Shown here piece by piece: positions 24,510-34,575 of a DNA stretch of 64,000 nucleotides. The stretch is taken from assembly GCA_046350375.1 (NCBI GenBank), contig JAXMAO010000005.1, positions 124,001-188,000 of the forward strand. Direction: 5' to 3'. Below the pieces are notes generated by a model. That model was not told the origin of the DNA. It ran no database searches and saw nothing but the letters and a program-made list of their open reading frames with translations. Within the stretch, counting starts at the first letter, position 1; each line of letters begins with the position of its first letter. Origin of the DNA: JAXMAO01 sp046350375. Lineage in GTDB: Bacteria; Planctomycetota; Phycisphaerae; UBA1845; UTPLA1. A program made the translations under genes and the position numbers.

Positions 24510-25619
24510 ATGTCCACCGAAATGCTCGCAAAACGCAACCAGGCCCTGGGCCGAGCCTTGCAGCAGATCGAACGTACCTTCGGCAAGGGCTCGATCATGC
24601 AGCTCGATTCCAGCAAGCCCGCCGTCGTCGATGGCGTTTCAACCGGCGCGCTCTCGCTCGACCTGGCGCTGGGCGGCCACGGCGTGCCGCGCGGTCGAAT
24701 CGTCGAGATCTTCGGCCCCGAGTCGAGCGGCAAGACCACCCTGGCGCTCAACATCATCGCCTCGGCCCAGCGCAACGGCGGCGTGGCGGCCTACATCGAC
24801 GCCGAGCACGCCCTCGACCCCGTCTGGACCAAGCGCTGCGGCGTCAACCTCGAGCAGATGCTCGTCAGCCAGCCCGACACCGGCGAGCAGGCCCTGGAAA
24901 TCTGCGAAATGCTCATCCGCTCGAACGCGGTGGACGTGATCGTGATCGATTCCGTCGCCGCCCTGATTCCCAAGAGCGAGATCGAGTCGGAGATGGGACA
25001 GGTTCAGCCCGGCTCGCAGGCCCGGCTCATGAGCCAGGCGATGCGCAAGCTCACCGCCGCCATCGCCCGCAGCCGCTGCGTGGTCGTCTTCATCAACCAG
25101 ATTCGCGAAAAAATCGGCGTCATGTTTGGCAACCCCGAGACCACGCCCGGCGGCCGCGCGCTGAAGTTCTACGCCTCGGTCCGCATCGACATCCGCCGCG
25201 TCACCTCGATCAAGGAGGCCGAACGCGCCATCGGCAACCAGGTCAAGGCCCGCGTCGTCAAGAACAAGGTCGCCGCGCCGTTCCGCGAGGCCATCTTCGA
25301 CATCATGTTCGACTCGGGCCTCAGCCGCACCGGCGACCTGCTCGAGCTCGCCACCACCCACAACATTGTCGACAAGCAGGGCGCGTGGCTCCGCTACGGC
25401 AACGTTCAGCTCGGGCAAGGCCGCGAAAACGCCAAGCAGTTCCTGCACGACAACCCCGACCTGTTCACCGAAATCCGCAACGCCATCCTCGCCAAGGAAG
25501 GCATCTCGCCCAACGGCCAGGCCGGCGCCAAGCCCCCGGCCGAGCCCGTCACCGAGGACCAGCCGGACGAGAAACCCGAAACGCCGCGCAAGCCCGCCGG
25601 CAAGAAGGGGCGCGCATGA
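24510..25619 (+). CDS. recA: RecA recombinase
   Basis: 369 residues from the ATG at 24510, which has a GGAG element about 9 bases upstream. RecA binds single-stranded DNA, pairs it with homologous duplex and, when active, stimulates LexA-type repressor self-cleavage. The N-terminal helix begins NQALGRALQQIERTFGKGS. Walker A is GPESSGKT at 69-76, Walker B is VDVIVIDSVAAL, and the DNA-binding loops include ESEMGQVQPGSQARLMSQ and FINQIREKIGVMFGNPE. The core is intact. The C-terminal tail is longer than in E. coli and acidic then basic (TEDQPDEKPE, then KPAGKKGR). Its stop overlaps the start of a C45-type hydrolase gene by four bases. Confidence 0.98.
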   Translation: MSTEMLAKRNQALGRALQQIERTFGKGSIMQLDSSKPAVVDGVSTGALSLDLALGGHGVPRGRIVEIFGPESSGKTTLALNIIASAQRNGGVAAYIDAEHALDPVWTKRCGVNLEQMLVSQPDTGEQALEICEMLIRSNAVDVIVIDSVAALIPKSEIESEMGQVQPGSQARLMSQAMRKLTAAIARSRCVVVFINQIREKIGVMFGNPETTPGGRALKFYASVRIDIRRVTSIKEAERAIGNQVKARVVKNKVAAPFREAIFDIMFDSGLSRTGDLLELATTHNIVDKQGAWLRYGNVQLGQGRENAKQFLHDNPDLFTEIRNAILAKEGISPNGQAGAKPPAEPVTEDQPDEKPETPRKPAGKKGRA

Positions 25620-27139
25620 CGCCCGCCGCCCGCCGCATTCCGCGGCACGCCCGCTGGCCGTTCGCCGGCGCTGCAATCGGTGTGATCGGTCTGCTGCTCG
25701 GCGCGGCCGCGCTGCGCAGCGCCCAGGCCGGTGATGTGCCAGAGTCGCCGCGCGGCGTGGCCGATCGGCCCGCCGCTCAGCCGCCCCATGCGGCGGTGCC
25801 GGCCGCCAACGAACCGCTGTGCGGCGAACTTCGGAAGATCGACGGCCTGACGGTGCTGCGGCTGTGGGGCACCGCCCGGCAGCGCGGATTCGCCCACGGC
25901 TATCTGCTGGCGGCGGAGATCCGCCAGCTGTTGATCGACTATCTCGACGAAAAGCGGATCAGCGGCGGGCCCGAGACCTACCTCAAGATCAGCCTGCCGG
26001 CCGCCCAGACGATGCTCGCCGTCCGGCCGCTCTACGAACGCGAGCTGCGCGGCATCGCGGAAGGCGTGGTCGCCCGGCTCGGCCCGGCGGGCGCGACCAT
26101 TCCGGCGCTGCAGCGCCCGGTCGAATACGCCGACCTCCTCGCGCTCAATGCCGCCTCCGACTGGCTTCAGCCGCTCTGCTCGTCATTCGCCGTCTGGGGG
26201 CCGCTCACCGCCGACGGCTCCACGCTCACCGGTCGCAACCTCGACTGGCACCGCGTCCGCGGCATGGTCGGCTCGCAGATCGTCATCGCCCAGCTGCCCG
26301 CCGCCAAACCGCGCCGCGCCGGCTGGGTCGGCGTCGGCTGGCCGGGCTTCATCGGCTGCCTCACCGGCATGAGCGACCAGGGCGTCACCGTCGCCATTCA
26401 CGACGTCCCGCGGCAGCGCCCTAAGCAACCCTTCGGCCTGACGCCGCGCGGCCTGGCTTTGCGCGAGGTGATCGAGACCGTCGCCGGAGAATCGACCATC
26501 GCCGACGCCGCCGCGCTGCTGCGACAGCGCCGCGCCGCGCTGGGCACCAACGTGCTCATCTCGCGCCCGGCTGAGCCGGGCTCGACCGCGCCCGTGGCCG
26601 CCGTGCTCGAATATGACGGCCTGACCGACCGCGAATCGGGCGTGACCGTCCGCCTGCCGCAATCGTTCCTCGCGGCCGATGCGCGGCCGGCAGATTCCAA
26701 CCGCGCCGCGGCGGCCGAAGGCGACGCGATCGCCAACGGTGACGCTCATGCGGGCGGCGATGCGGCCGCTTCACCGGCCTGTGCCGTCGCCTGCACCAAT
26801 CACTACCGCGCCCGGCGCGACGCTCCTGCCTGCGACCGCTACGCCGACATGGCCAAAGCGCTGTCCGATCTCGAGCGGCGCCATGCCCGGCTCAACCTGT
26901 CGGCCGCCTGGGCGATGCTGGCCGAAGTGGCCGAGCCGCGGCCCGAGGCCGGCGAGTCTCTGCTCACCTATCACAGCGTGGTGTTCGAGCCCAACGCGCG
27001 GCGGATGCAGGTGGCGCTGACGCACGACAACCAGCCGGCGGCGCGCGGCCCGCACACCCGCCTGGCGCTGTCCGAGCTGCTGGTCGCGCCGCGGTCCGCC
27101 GCGCGCACAAGCGCCGCGCCGAGCGGCACGACCCGATGA
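25616..27139 (+). CDS. C45-family Ntn hydrolase (acyltransferase-like)
   Basis: 507 residues. The start ATG overlaps the recA stop (ATGA), implying translational coupling. A signal anchor lies at about 15-38. The conserved nucleophile region LQPLCSSFAVWGPLTADGST with GRNLDW following matches C45 enzymes (acyl-CoA:6-aminopenicillanate acyltransferase-like), in which autocatalysis exposes Cys188 as the N-terminal nucleophile. The later motif CTNHYR is also typical. A segment of about 40 residues rich in Ala, Asp and Gly (about 355-395) is probably disordered. If exported, the mature enzyme acts in the periplasm on amide or thioester bonds; the substrate is unknown. A functional link to recA is not expected and may be transcriptional convenience only. 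Confidence 0.85.
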   Translation: MTPAARRIPRHARWPFAGAAIGVIGLLLGAAALRSAQAGDVPESPRGVADRPAAQPPHAAVPAANEPLCGELRKIDGLTVLRLWGTARQRGFAHGYLLAAEIRQLLIDYLDEKRISGGPETYLKISLPAAQTMLAVRPLYERELRGIAEGVVARLGPAGATIPALQRPVEYADLLALNAASDWLQPLCSSFAVWGPLTADGSTLTGRNLDWHRVRGMVGSQIVIAQLPAAKPRRAGWVGVGWPGFIGCLTGMSDQGVTVAIHDVPRQRPKQPFGLTPRGLALREVIETVAGESTIADAAALLRQRRAALGTNVLISRPAEPGSTAPVAAVLEYDGLTDRESGVTVRLPQSFLAADARPADSNRAAAAEGDAIANGDAHAGGDAAASPACAVACTNHYRARRDAPACDRYADMAKALSDLERRHARLNLSAAWAMLAEVAEPRPEAGESLLTYHSVVFEPNARRMQVALTHDNQPAARGPHTRLALSELLVAPRSAARTSAAPSGTTR

Positions 27140-27144
27140 GCCGC

Positions 27145-27176
27145 CGCGCCGCGCCCCGCCCGTGTCGCGCGGCGCG
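27145..27176 (+). terminator. Candidate terminator after the C45 hydrolase gene
   Basis: Perfect 10-base arms CGCGCCGCGC (27145-27154) and GCGCGGCGCG (27167-27176) with a 12-base loop, starting five bases after the stop codon and followed by TTTG. The U-run is short, but the location and stem strength fit a terminator of the recA unit. Confidence 0.5.
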
Positions 27177-27204
27177 TTTGCCTGCCGATCGATCGGGCTT
27201 CGCA

Positions 27205-27210
27205 TAGAAT
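27205..27210 (+). promoter_or_regulatory. Candidate -10 element just before the ABC ATPase gene
   Basis: TAGAAT (5 of 6) ends 8 bases before the ATG at 27219, so the transcript would be nearly leaderless. The -35 position (27182-27187, CTGCCG) is a poor match. Confidence 0.33.
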
Positions 27211-27218
27211 CCGCCGCC

Positions 27219-28258
<1,040 letters not shown>

Positions 28259-28262
<4 letters not shown>

Positions 28263-29068
28263 AGCACGTCCTCTCAGCCATGCCGGTGATGATGCGCTTC
28301 AGCATCCAGGGCATGCTGCAATATCGCGCCGAGATCGCGTTGTGGGCGCTCTGGAGCATCGTCTCGCCCGCCGTGCTCATGGCGGTGTGGCACGCCGCCG
28401 CCGCCTCGTCGATCACGCCCGGGCACGTCGGCCGGCTCTCGAGCGGGCAGATGCAGGCCTATTTCTTCATGACCATGATCGTCGGCCACCTCGTCACCGC
28501 GTGGGACCTGTACGAAATGGGCTGGCTGGTCCGCTCCGGGCGGCTCTCGCCGCTGCTGCTGCGACCCATCCTGCCGATCTGGCACGCCATCACCGACAAC
28601 GTCGCCTACAAAGTCGTCACGCTCGCCGTGGTCGGACCGATCTGGATGATCTTCGCCGCGGTCGTCCGGCCGCAGTTCGACGCCCGCTGGTCCGATCTGC
28701 TCGCCGGCGCGGCCGCCCTGTTTCTCGCGGCGCTGCTCAACTTCATCTGGGGCTACGCCTTCGCCTCGCTGGCCTTCTTCGTCACCAAGATGGACGCCAT
28801 CAGCGAATTCTACTTCGGCGCCAGCCTGTTCTTCGGCGGGCGGCTCGCCCCCATCGAACTGCTCCCGGCGCCGCTGCGTGTGTTCGCCGAGCTGCTCCCG
28901 TTCCGCTTCATCTTCGGCTTCCCGTCGCAGGTGCTGGCCGGCCAGACGCCGCACGGCCAGATCGCCACCGGCCTGGCGGCCCAGTGCGTCTGGCTCGTGG
29001 TCGGAATCTTCGCGTTTCGTTTCGCGTGGCGGCGCGGGCTGCGCCGCTACTCCGCCGTCGGCGCCTGA
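28259..29068 (+). CDS. ABC-2 exporter permease
   Basis: 269 residues with six predicted transmembrane helices (starting at about 24-44, IALWALWSIVSPAVLMAVWHA). The sequence pattern (MMRFSIQGMLQYRAEI..., GWLVRSGRLSPLLLRPILPIWH and LFFGGRLAPIELLPAPLRVF) fits the ABC-2/COG4587 membrane subunits that work with COG4586 ATPases. These exporters usually have a second permease of the COG3694 type encoded next to the first. Here only one is present before the strand switches, so the transporter may be a homodimer or its partner may be encoded elsewhere. The gene overlaps the ATPase gene by four bases. Confidence 0.88.
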
Positions 29069-29114
29069 CGGGCCGCTGCGTCCGAACCCGCGGATCGCGC
29101 ATCCGCGCAATCCA

Positions 29115-30530
29115 TTACCGCGGCTGAACCGTGACCGGCGCGCCCGCCCCCGCCGCGCTGAAGTGCCGCTGATATTCGGCCGACTCCTTGTCGAGCGCCA
29201 TGATCGACTTCTCCGCCTCGGCAACCCGCGCCCCGAACGTCGCCTCGAGGTCGGCCTTGCTCGCCTGACGCAGCACGGTGTCACCGATCGAGATCTTCAG
29301 CACCTCGCCTTTGTCCGAGATGTACGTCTCGGCGATCGGCACCACCATGCCTTCGCGCTCCACAATCCGATAGAGCGTTCGCCCCAGTTTCGAGCGGGCC
29401 GTGTCCGGGGCGACCTCGATCGTCCACGGAATCAGCCCGCGGCGCTCATCGTCGACCTGGTGAAACGCCAGGATGCGCGGCTTGTCCAGCCGGTCGAGAA
29501 GCTGCGGCGCCAGTCGCACCAGGGCGCGCGAGATGTAGGTCGGCGGCGCGTCGAGCGTCGGATTGGCCTCCGGCGCGCCGCCGGTGCCGAAGCGCTGCTC
29601 GCTGATGATCCGCTTGCCCTCGCGGGCGCCGGTGAACGCCATCAGGTCGACCGTTGCAGGTCGCCGCTCGCGCGCCGGAACGAGCGTCAGCGTCGCGCTG
29701 CGCCACGACTCGGTCCGCTGGTCGGTCGTCAGCTCCATCTCGTTGAAGACCCGCCGCGCGGCGCCGTCGGCGGCGAACGTCCAGCCCTGCTCGCTGATCG
29801 CGATGGCGTCGCGCTGCCCGGCCGAACTGTGCCGCACGGTCCGCTGCACGTAGCCGAGTCGCTCGACGCCGCGCGAAATCGAAAACCACGTCTCGCTCTC
29901 CGGCACGGCGGCGATTCTCTTGGCCGTCAGCCCCGGCAGCCAGTCGGTTCCCGCCAGCAGCGCGCGACGCATCGCCGCGTCGGTCGCGTCGGTGTCGAAC
30001 GACCGGAACGAGTCGGTCACCGCCCGGAACAGCGGCTCAATCTCGGCCTGCGACTCGGCCGCCCCGTTGTAGAGCAGCACGAAATATTGCCGCGGCCGCG
30101 CCTGAATCACGCTTGCCAGCAAGATCGTCGGCCGCCCGCCCAGTTGAAACCGCGCCGACAGATACCCCGCCGGCAGCGGCCCGACCGTCCGCACGCTCTT
30201 CTCGGTAATCTGCACTTCCTTCAGGTCGGCCGTCAGCGCCGCCGCGAACTCGCCCAGCGTCGCGTCGATCGGCATCGTCCGCGTCCCCGGGCTGACGCGC
30301 ACCGTGATGACCTGCGTCCCGGCCTTCTCGCTCTCGTGAATCAGCCGCAGCACCACCAGCCCCGCCTGCTGGGCGGCGCGCTGCCGGTCGATTCGCCAGC
30401 CGCTCGGCGGGCGCAGCGCGAATCCGAACCCGCCGTCGGCGATCTCCTCGCCCAGCGGCGGTGCCGCCCGCGCCGGCACGCCGATCGCCAGCGCCGCCAG
30501 CGCCGGCAGCAGCCGTCCGCCAATCGTCAT
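29115..30530 (-). CDS. Exported protein of unknown function
   Basis: 471 residues. Signal peptide at 1-23 (ALAALAIGVPARA, cleavage before APP). Residues about 25-180 (GGFGFALRPPSGWRIDRQ, GTQVITVRVSPGTRTMP, PRQYFVLLYNGAAESQAEI, each a strand or strand-turn) recall the PsbP/LpqN-like fold, in which a protein profile is read from an exported lipoprotein-like domain. The remainder is beta-rich with a helical C-terminus (ADLEATFGARVAEAEKSIM). No catalytic signature is evident. The gene upstream on the same strand encodes a larger protein with a similar start, so the pair may be related. They are 44 bases apart. Confidence 0.7.
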   Translation of the reverse strand: MTIGGRLLPALAALAIGVPARAAPPLGEEIADGGFGFALRPPSGWRIDRQRAAQQAGLVVLRLIHESEKAGTQVITVRVSPGTRTMPIDATLGEFAAALTADLKEVQITEKSVRTVGPLPAGYLSARFQLGGRPTILLASVIQARPRQYFVLLYNGAAESQAEIEPLFRAVTDSFRSFDTDATDAAMRRALLAGTDWLPGLTAKRIAAVPESETWFSISRGVERLGYVQRTVRHSSAGQRDAIAISEQGWTFAADGAARRVFNEMELTTDQRTESWRSATLTLVPARERRPATVDLMAFTGAREGKRIISEQRFGTGGAPEANPTLDAPPTYISRALVRLAPQLLDRLDKPRILAFHQVDDERRGLIPWTIEVAPDTARSKLGRTLYRIVEREGMVVPIAETYISDKGEVLKISIGDTVLRQASKADLEATFGARVAEAEKSIMALDKESAEYQRHFSAAGAGAPVTVQPR

Positions 30531-30574
30531 GGCAATCCTCCGTCGGCGCTGCGGACCGCCGCGCGCCGGCCGGC

Positions 30575-32311
30575 TCACTCCTCGAACCACTTCAGCCGCC
30601 GCCGCAGCTCCGCGGCGCTGGCCCGCCGAATCTCCAGCGCCTCCTCCAGCACCTCGCGCCGCACGTGCCCGGCGCGATCCAGCTCCACGCGCACCGGCGT
30701 TTCGTCGAAGTCGCACGTCAGGTCGAACACCGTCCCATCGCCCGCGCCGCGCCGCACCGCAAACCACGCCGGCGCGCGGGCGTGCACGTCGACCATCGCC
30801 AGCAGCGCCGATTCGCCCGCGGGCAGATCGCGCAATGCCGCCAGCGTCTCGTCGCGCAGCCACGGCAGCACGAACGCATCCAGCGGCGCAACCGTGGCCT
30901 GCAACGTCCGCCCGCCGATGTTCTCCGACAGGACGACTCCCTCGCTGCCCGCGGTCCGCACCAGCTTCAGTTCGTGCGACTGGTCGCCGGTCGGCAGCTC
31001 GCGCACCGTCTTGATGGTCGCGTCGAGCGCGCCGTTCGCCCGCGTCTGCACCCAGCGGAGCTGCTGCGTCATCCGCCAGCGCGGCAGCGGGCGCCAGTCC
31101 ACCGTTCGCAGCCCCTCCCACGAGCCGGGCTGGCCTTCGTGCGGCCCGCGCGAATCGACGATCGCCCCGGTCGGCTCGCCGCGATAGCGCATCACCCAGC
31201 GCTGCGTGCTCTGCGCGTCATCCTCGCCCGGCGCGTGTCGCAGCGCCGCCGCGACCGCCGCCGCGCCGCGCCGCCGCGCCGCCGCCCAGTCGACCGGCTC
31301 TTCCGGCCCGGCCGACAGCGACGCCACCACGGTCATGCAGGCCGCGCGAATCGCCTCCGCCACGTCGGTCCCGCCGCGACCGAGCACCATTCCAACGCGC
31401 CCGTCGCCCAGGTCTGCCGCGGCGCAGGCGACGTATTCCTCCCCGTGGCGCCGGTCGAACATCACCGCCCGCCGCACCGCGCCGCCAGCCAGCGGCACCG
31501 GCTCGTAGCGGGCAGACTCGAGGTCTTCGGTCAGCAGCCGATCGACCGCCAGCGCCTCGAGCGTCCGCCCCTCGAGCAGCCGCGTCGACCACGCCACCAC
31601 GCGCCACGGCGCCGCCGCGTCGCCGTCGGCCAGCATCACCAGGTGCGCACCTTCGGGTCCGGCCGTCGCCGCCCAGGCGCCCTTCGGCACGTCGCACTTG
31701 AGCTTCGCCCCGCCCGGCGCGCTGCGCGACAGCGTCGGCTCGACCACCTCGATCGAACGGCAGATCGATTCCACCGCGCGGCGGTTCGCCCCGCTGCGGC
31801 GCGACTCGCCCAGCGCCTTGACGACCACCGCCGTCCCGTCCGGCAGCGTCGCCGCCGCCAGAACCGCCGAGACCGCGCCGCCGTCCATCGTCAGGAAGTC
31901 GACCTGCAATTCGTTGCCCGCCAGCGGGCCGACCGCGATCGTCTCGCTCTCATAGTGCTCGGGCGCCAGCCGGCCGACATCGTCGAGCACGGCCTGCTGC
32001 GTCACGTCGGCGGGCAGCACGGCGCGCTGGTGGCGCTCGCGGCGGATCGTCACCTGCATGCCGCGGCCCGGCCCGGTCGCAACCACCTGCGGGTCGCCAC
32101 GATCATTGGTCTCGTTCTGGAAGTGCCAGCCGTCGGGCAGTTGAAAAGTCACCGGCCAGCCCGGCGGCGCGACGCGCTGGCCCAGCGGCAGCGGTTCGTT
32201 GCGCGCCTGGGACACCCGCCACGCGATGCCCAGCGATGCGCCGAACACCACGCTCGTCACAAACAACGCCCGCCGCCGCGGGTCGCGCCACGCGGCCAGG
32301 TCGATCGCCAT
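30575..32311 (-). CDS. Membrane-anchored protein of unknown function
   Basis: 578 residues from ATG at 32311; an ATG at 32323 would add four. One transmembrane helix (about 17-34, ALFVTSVVFGASLGIAW) anchors a large extracytoplasmic region. The part after it (WPVTFQLPDGWHFQNET, MQVTIRRERHQ) has the same PPGW/F-x-LP-x-GW pattern as the start of the neighbouring 471-residue protein, hinting at a shared PsbP/LpqN-like domain. The rest is Ala/Arg-rich with alternating strands and helices. It ends with a helical segment (EEALEIRRASAAELRRRLK). No enzyme motif is recognised. Upstream begins the frameshift-rich block. Confidence 0.65.
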   Translation of the reverse strand: MAIDLAAWRDPRRRALFVTSVVFGASLGIAWRVSQARNEPLPLGQRVAPPGWPVTFQLPDGWHFQNETNDRGDPQVVATGPGRGMQVTIRRERHQRAVLPADVTQQAVLDDVGRLAPEHYESETIAVGPLAGNELQVDFLTMDGGAVSAVLAAATLPDGTAVVVKALGESRRSGANRRAVESICRSIEVVEPTLSRSAPGGAKLKCDVPKGAWAATAGPEGAHLVMLADGDAAAPWRVVAWSTRLLEGRTLEALAVDRLLTEDLESARYEPVPLAGGAVRRAVMFDRRHGEEYVACAAADLGDGRVGMVLGRGGTDVAEAIRAACMTVVASLSAGPEEPVDWAAARRRGAAAVAAALRHAPGEDDAQSTQRWVMRYRGEPTGAIVDSRGPHEGQPGSWEGLRTVDWRPLPRWRMTQQLRWVQTRANGALDATIKTVRELPTGDQSHELKLVRTAGSEGVVLSENIGGRTLQATVAPLDAFVLPWLRDETLAALRDLPAGESALLAMVDVHARAPAWFAVRRGAGDGTVFDLTCDFDETPVRVELDRAGHVRREVLEEALEIRRASAAELRRRLKWFEE

Positions 32312-32374
32312 GGGCGTCAACATACGCCGCGCCGCGCCCCTCGGCAACGCCGGGGCGCTTCGCCGACCCGGCCC

Positions 32375-32652
32375 CTACTCGTTGCCGCGAACCAGCCGCA
32401 GGGTCCGACCGTTCACCGTCACCACCCCGGCGCGAAAGCAGGCCCCGTTGATCAGCAGCTCGGCCTCAAACCGGTCGATCCCCATCCCCGCGCCCTGCCG
32501 CCACAGTGGCGACGGTGCCGGCGTCAGCAGCAGCGCTTGCGCGCGCCGCCGCATACAGCCCACACCGCCGCGCTGCGACACGGAACTGCATCGGCAGGTG
32601 CTCGTCCAGCACCGACTCGAACGCCCCGCACCTCGATCGGCAGCGGCGACAT
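32375..32652 (-). pseudogene. Small frameshifted protein gene, unknown function
   Basis: A coding signal starts at ATG 32652, with GGAGGAG ideally placed upstream, and reads MSPLPIEVRG. One frame shift then allows FESVLDEHLPMQFRVAARRC, and a second leads to a clean C-terminus GIDRFEAELLINGACFRAGV followed by VTVNGRTLRLVRGNE and a stop at 32375. The joined product would have about 90 residues. No family is recognised. It is the first of three consecutive interrupted genes. Confidence 0.4.
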
Positions 32653-32871
32653 CCGGATCTCCTCCATCCGATGCTATGCCCGCCAACCGGCGATCACTTG
32701 CGCGGCGGCCGCGCTGTCCGCCGCGCGCGTACTTATCCAGGCCGTGCGCGCCCGCGTTGCTCCGCCGCGCACGGCTCGGTAGCATCGCCGCGCGTCGTAG
32801 CGCGACGTTTGCCGCGTTCGACTGGTCGCTCGTCCGGGGTTCCTTTGCCCGCCGCCGCGCCGCGCGAGCCG

Positions 32872-34452
32872 ATCGTCACCCCTGCCTTCGTCGCCTGCGC
32901 CCGCCGGTCTGTGCTGCTCTGTTTCGCCACGTTCTATCCGGCGGCACGGGCGTAACCCCATCGATGGGACGACCCCAACTACGTCCGTGACAACGCCCGG
33001 CTCGACACGTCTCGCGGACTGGCGGAAATCTGGAACCCCGGCACCCCCAAGCTCGAACAGTTCTACCCGCTGGTCTTCACCAGCTACTGGATTGAAAACC
33101 ACATCTGGGGCAGGAACCCGCACGGCTATCACGCCACCAACGTCGCGCTGCATGCCCTGAACGCCGTGCTCGTGCTGGCGCTGGCCCGCGCCCTGGGGCT
33201 GCCGCTCTGGGCCGCCCTCATCGCCGCGGCCGTGTTCGCCGCGCATCCGGTGCAGGTCGCCTCGGTCGTCTGGATCGCCGAGCGTTTCCACCCTCTCCGC
33301 TCTTCTACCTCGCCGCGTTCCTGGTCTGCGTCACCGGCGCCGGCTCATGGTTCGCCTACGCCGAGCTGCGGTCTCTTTTCGTGGCGGCGCTGCTCGCCAA
33401 GACGCAGGTCACGCTGCCCGTCGTCGTCATCCTTGCCGACCTCTGGCAGCAGCGGCAACGCCGGCTGCCGCGCGCGCCCTGGCAGCGGCTGCTGTTCCGC
33501 AGCGCGCGCTGCTGCTGTTGGACGCAACGACACGCTCATCATCTCGCGCATCGAGGCGCACAACGGCCCGAAATTCGAAATCCACGCCCGCCAGCAGCCG
33601 TTCATCGCCGCGGCCGCCGGCTGGTTCTACCTGGCCAAGTTTGTCGTGCCGGTGCCGGTCGCCCCGATGTACCCCAAGTGGAATGTCCGCCCCGACGCCC
33701 GATCTGGTGGCTGCCGCTGCTCGCGTGGCCGGTCGCCGCCGCGGCCGCCTGGCGATTCCGCCGCGCGCATCGACCATCTGGCCGCCGACGTCGTCCAGTT
33801 CCTCGTCAGCATTCTCCCCGCGGCTCGGCCTGATGCCTTTCAACTACCAGCAGCCTCCTACGTCGCCGGCCACTATCTCTACCTGCCGGCCATCGGCGGC
33901 GGAATCGCCATCGCGGCCGTCGCTGTACGGCGGATCATCGCTCGCCACGCTGCGGCGGCGTGGTGACCGCCGCCGGAGCGGCTGGTGAGCGCCCGGCGCG
34001 GCGTACGCTACTTCGAATCGCGTCACTGGGACAACATCGAGTCTACTGGAAGCTTCCACTCGCCCTCAATTCGCGCGCCGCGAACTACAACCTCGGCAAT
34101 CACTACGTCCGCAACGGCCGAGGCCATCCCGCTCTACGCCGCCGCCTGCCAGATCGACCCCACCGTCCGGTCGGCCTTCGCGTCCTACTTCGCGGCCGTC
34201 AGCGCCGTGCAGGGCCCGGCCGCGGTCATCTCCGGCGCGACGCCGCTGCTCGACGCGCCGAACCTCGATCGCAACGTCCGCTGGACCGTGCTGCTGGCGC
34301 GCGGCAACGCCTATCTGCGGCTCGGCCAGCGTCCCGCCGCCCTCGACGACTACCACGCCGCGCTGAGCATCGTGAAACCGGGCTCGCCCGCCGCGGGCCA
34401 GATCAACGCCGCGCTGCAACGTGCCGGCGTGCCGCCCGCCGCGCCTCGCTAG
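32872..34452 (+). pseudogene. TMTC-like TPR membrane protein, multiply frameshifted
   Basis: Protein signal is clear but scattered over three frames. After a hydrophobic segment with an in-frame TAA (32953-32955), the text WDDPNYVRDNARL, LEQFYPLVFTSYWIENHIWG, YHATNVALHALNAVL and AAHPVQVASVVWIAER follows, typical of bacterial O-glycosyltransferase-like membrane proteins of the TMTC/DUF1736 kind with C-terminal TPRs. Frame changes near 33290, 33525, 33705, 33770, 33825, 33855, about 34000 and about 34110 are needed to keep the family signal (FYLAAFLVC, LLAKTQVTLPVVVILADLW, GWFYLAKFVVPVPVAPMYP, LGLMPFNYQQ, GHYLYLPAIGGG, SRAANYNLGNHYVRNG, RGNAYLRLGQRPAALDDYHA). As given it cannot make a full protein. 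The 32653-32871 stretch before it shows no gene. Confidence 0.75.
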
Positions 34453-34493
34453 CGTCGTTCGTCCAGGGGTTGAAACCTTCGGAGTTCGCGTGG

Positions 34494-34512
34494 CACGGAC
34501 CTCTGGTCCGTG
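34494..34512. repeat. Palindromic element, copy 1 (GTGGCACGG family)
   Basis: Stem CACGGACC (34494-34501), loop TCT, stem GGTCCGTG (34505-34512), preceded by GTGG. It lies between two interrupted genes. A second copy with the same design is at 40432-40450. Short GTGGCACGG...CCGTG palindromes are dispersed in several planctomycete genomes. Confidence 0.65.
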
Positions 34513-34575
34513 TTCTTTCGGCATGAGTCCGAACCCTGGGCGCCATCATTCCGCCCACAAACTCGTGTCCATCTC

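Noticed and set aside
29069..30530. A second ABC-2 permease after the first
   Set aside because: The plus strand after 29068 gives only Arg/Pro-rich text with no hydrophobic segments; the minus strand encodes an exported protein.
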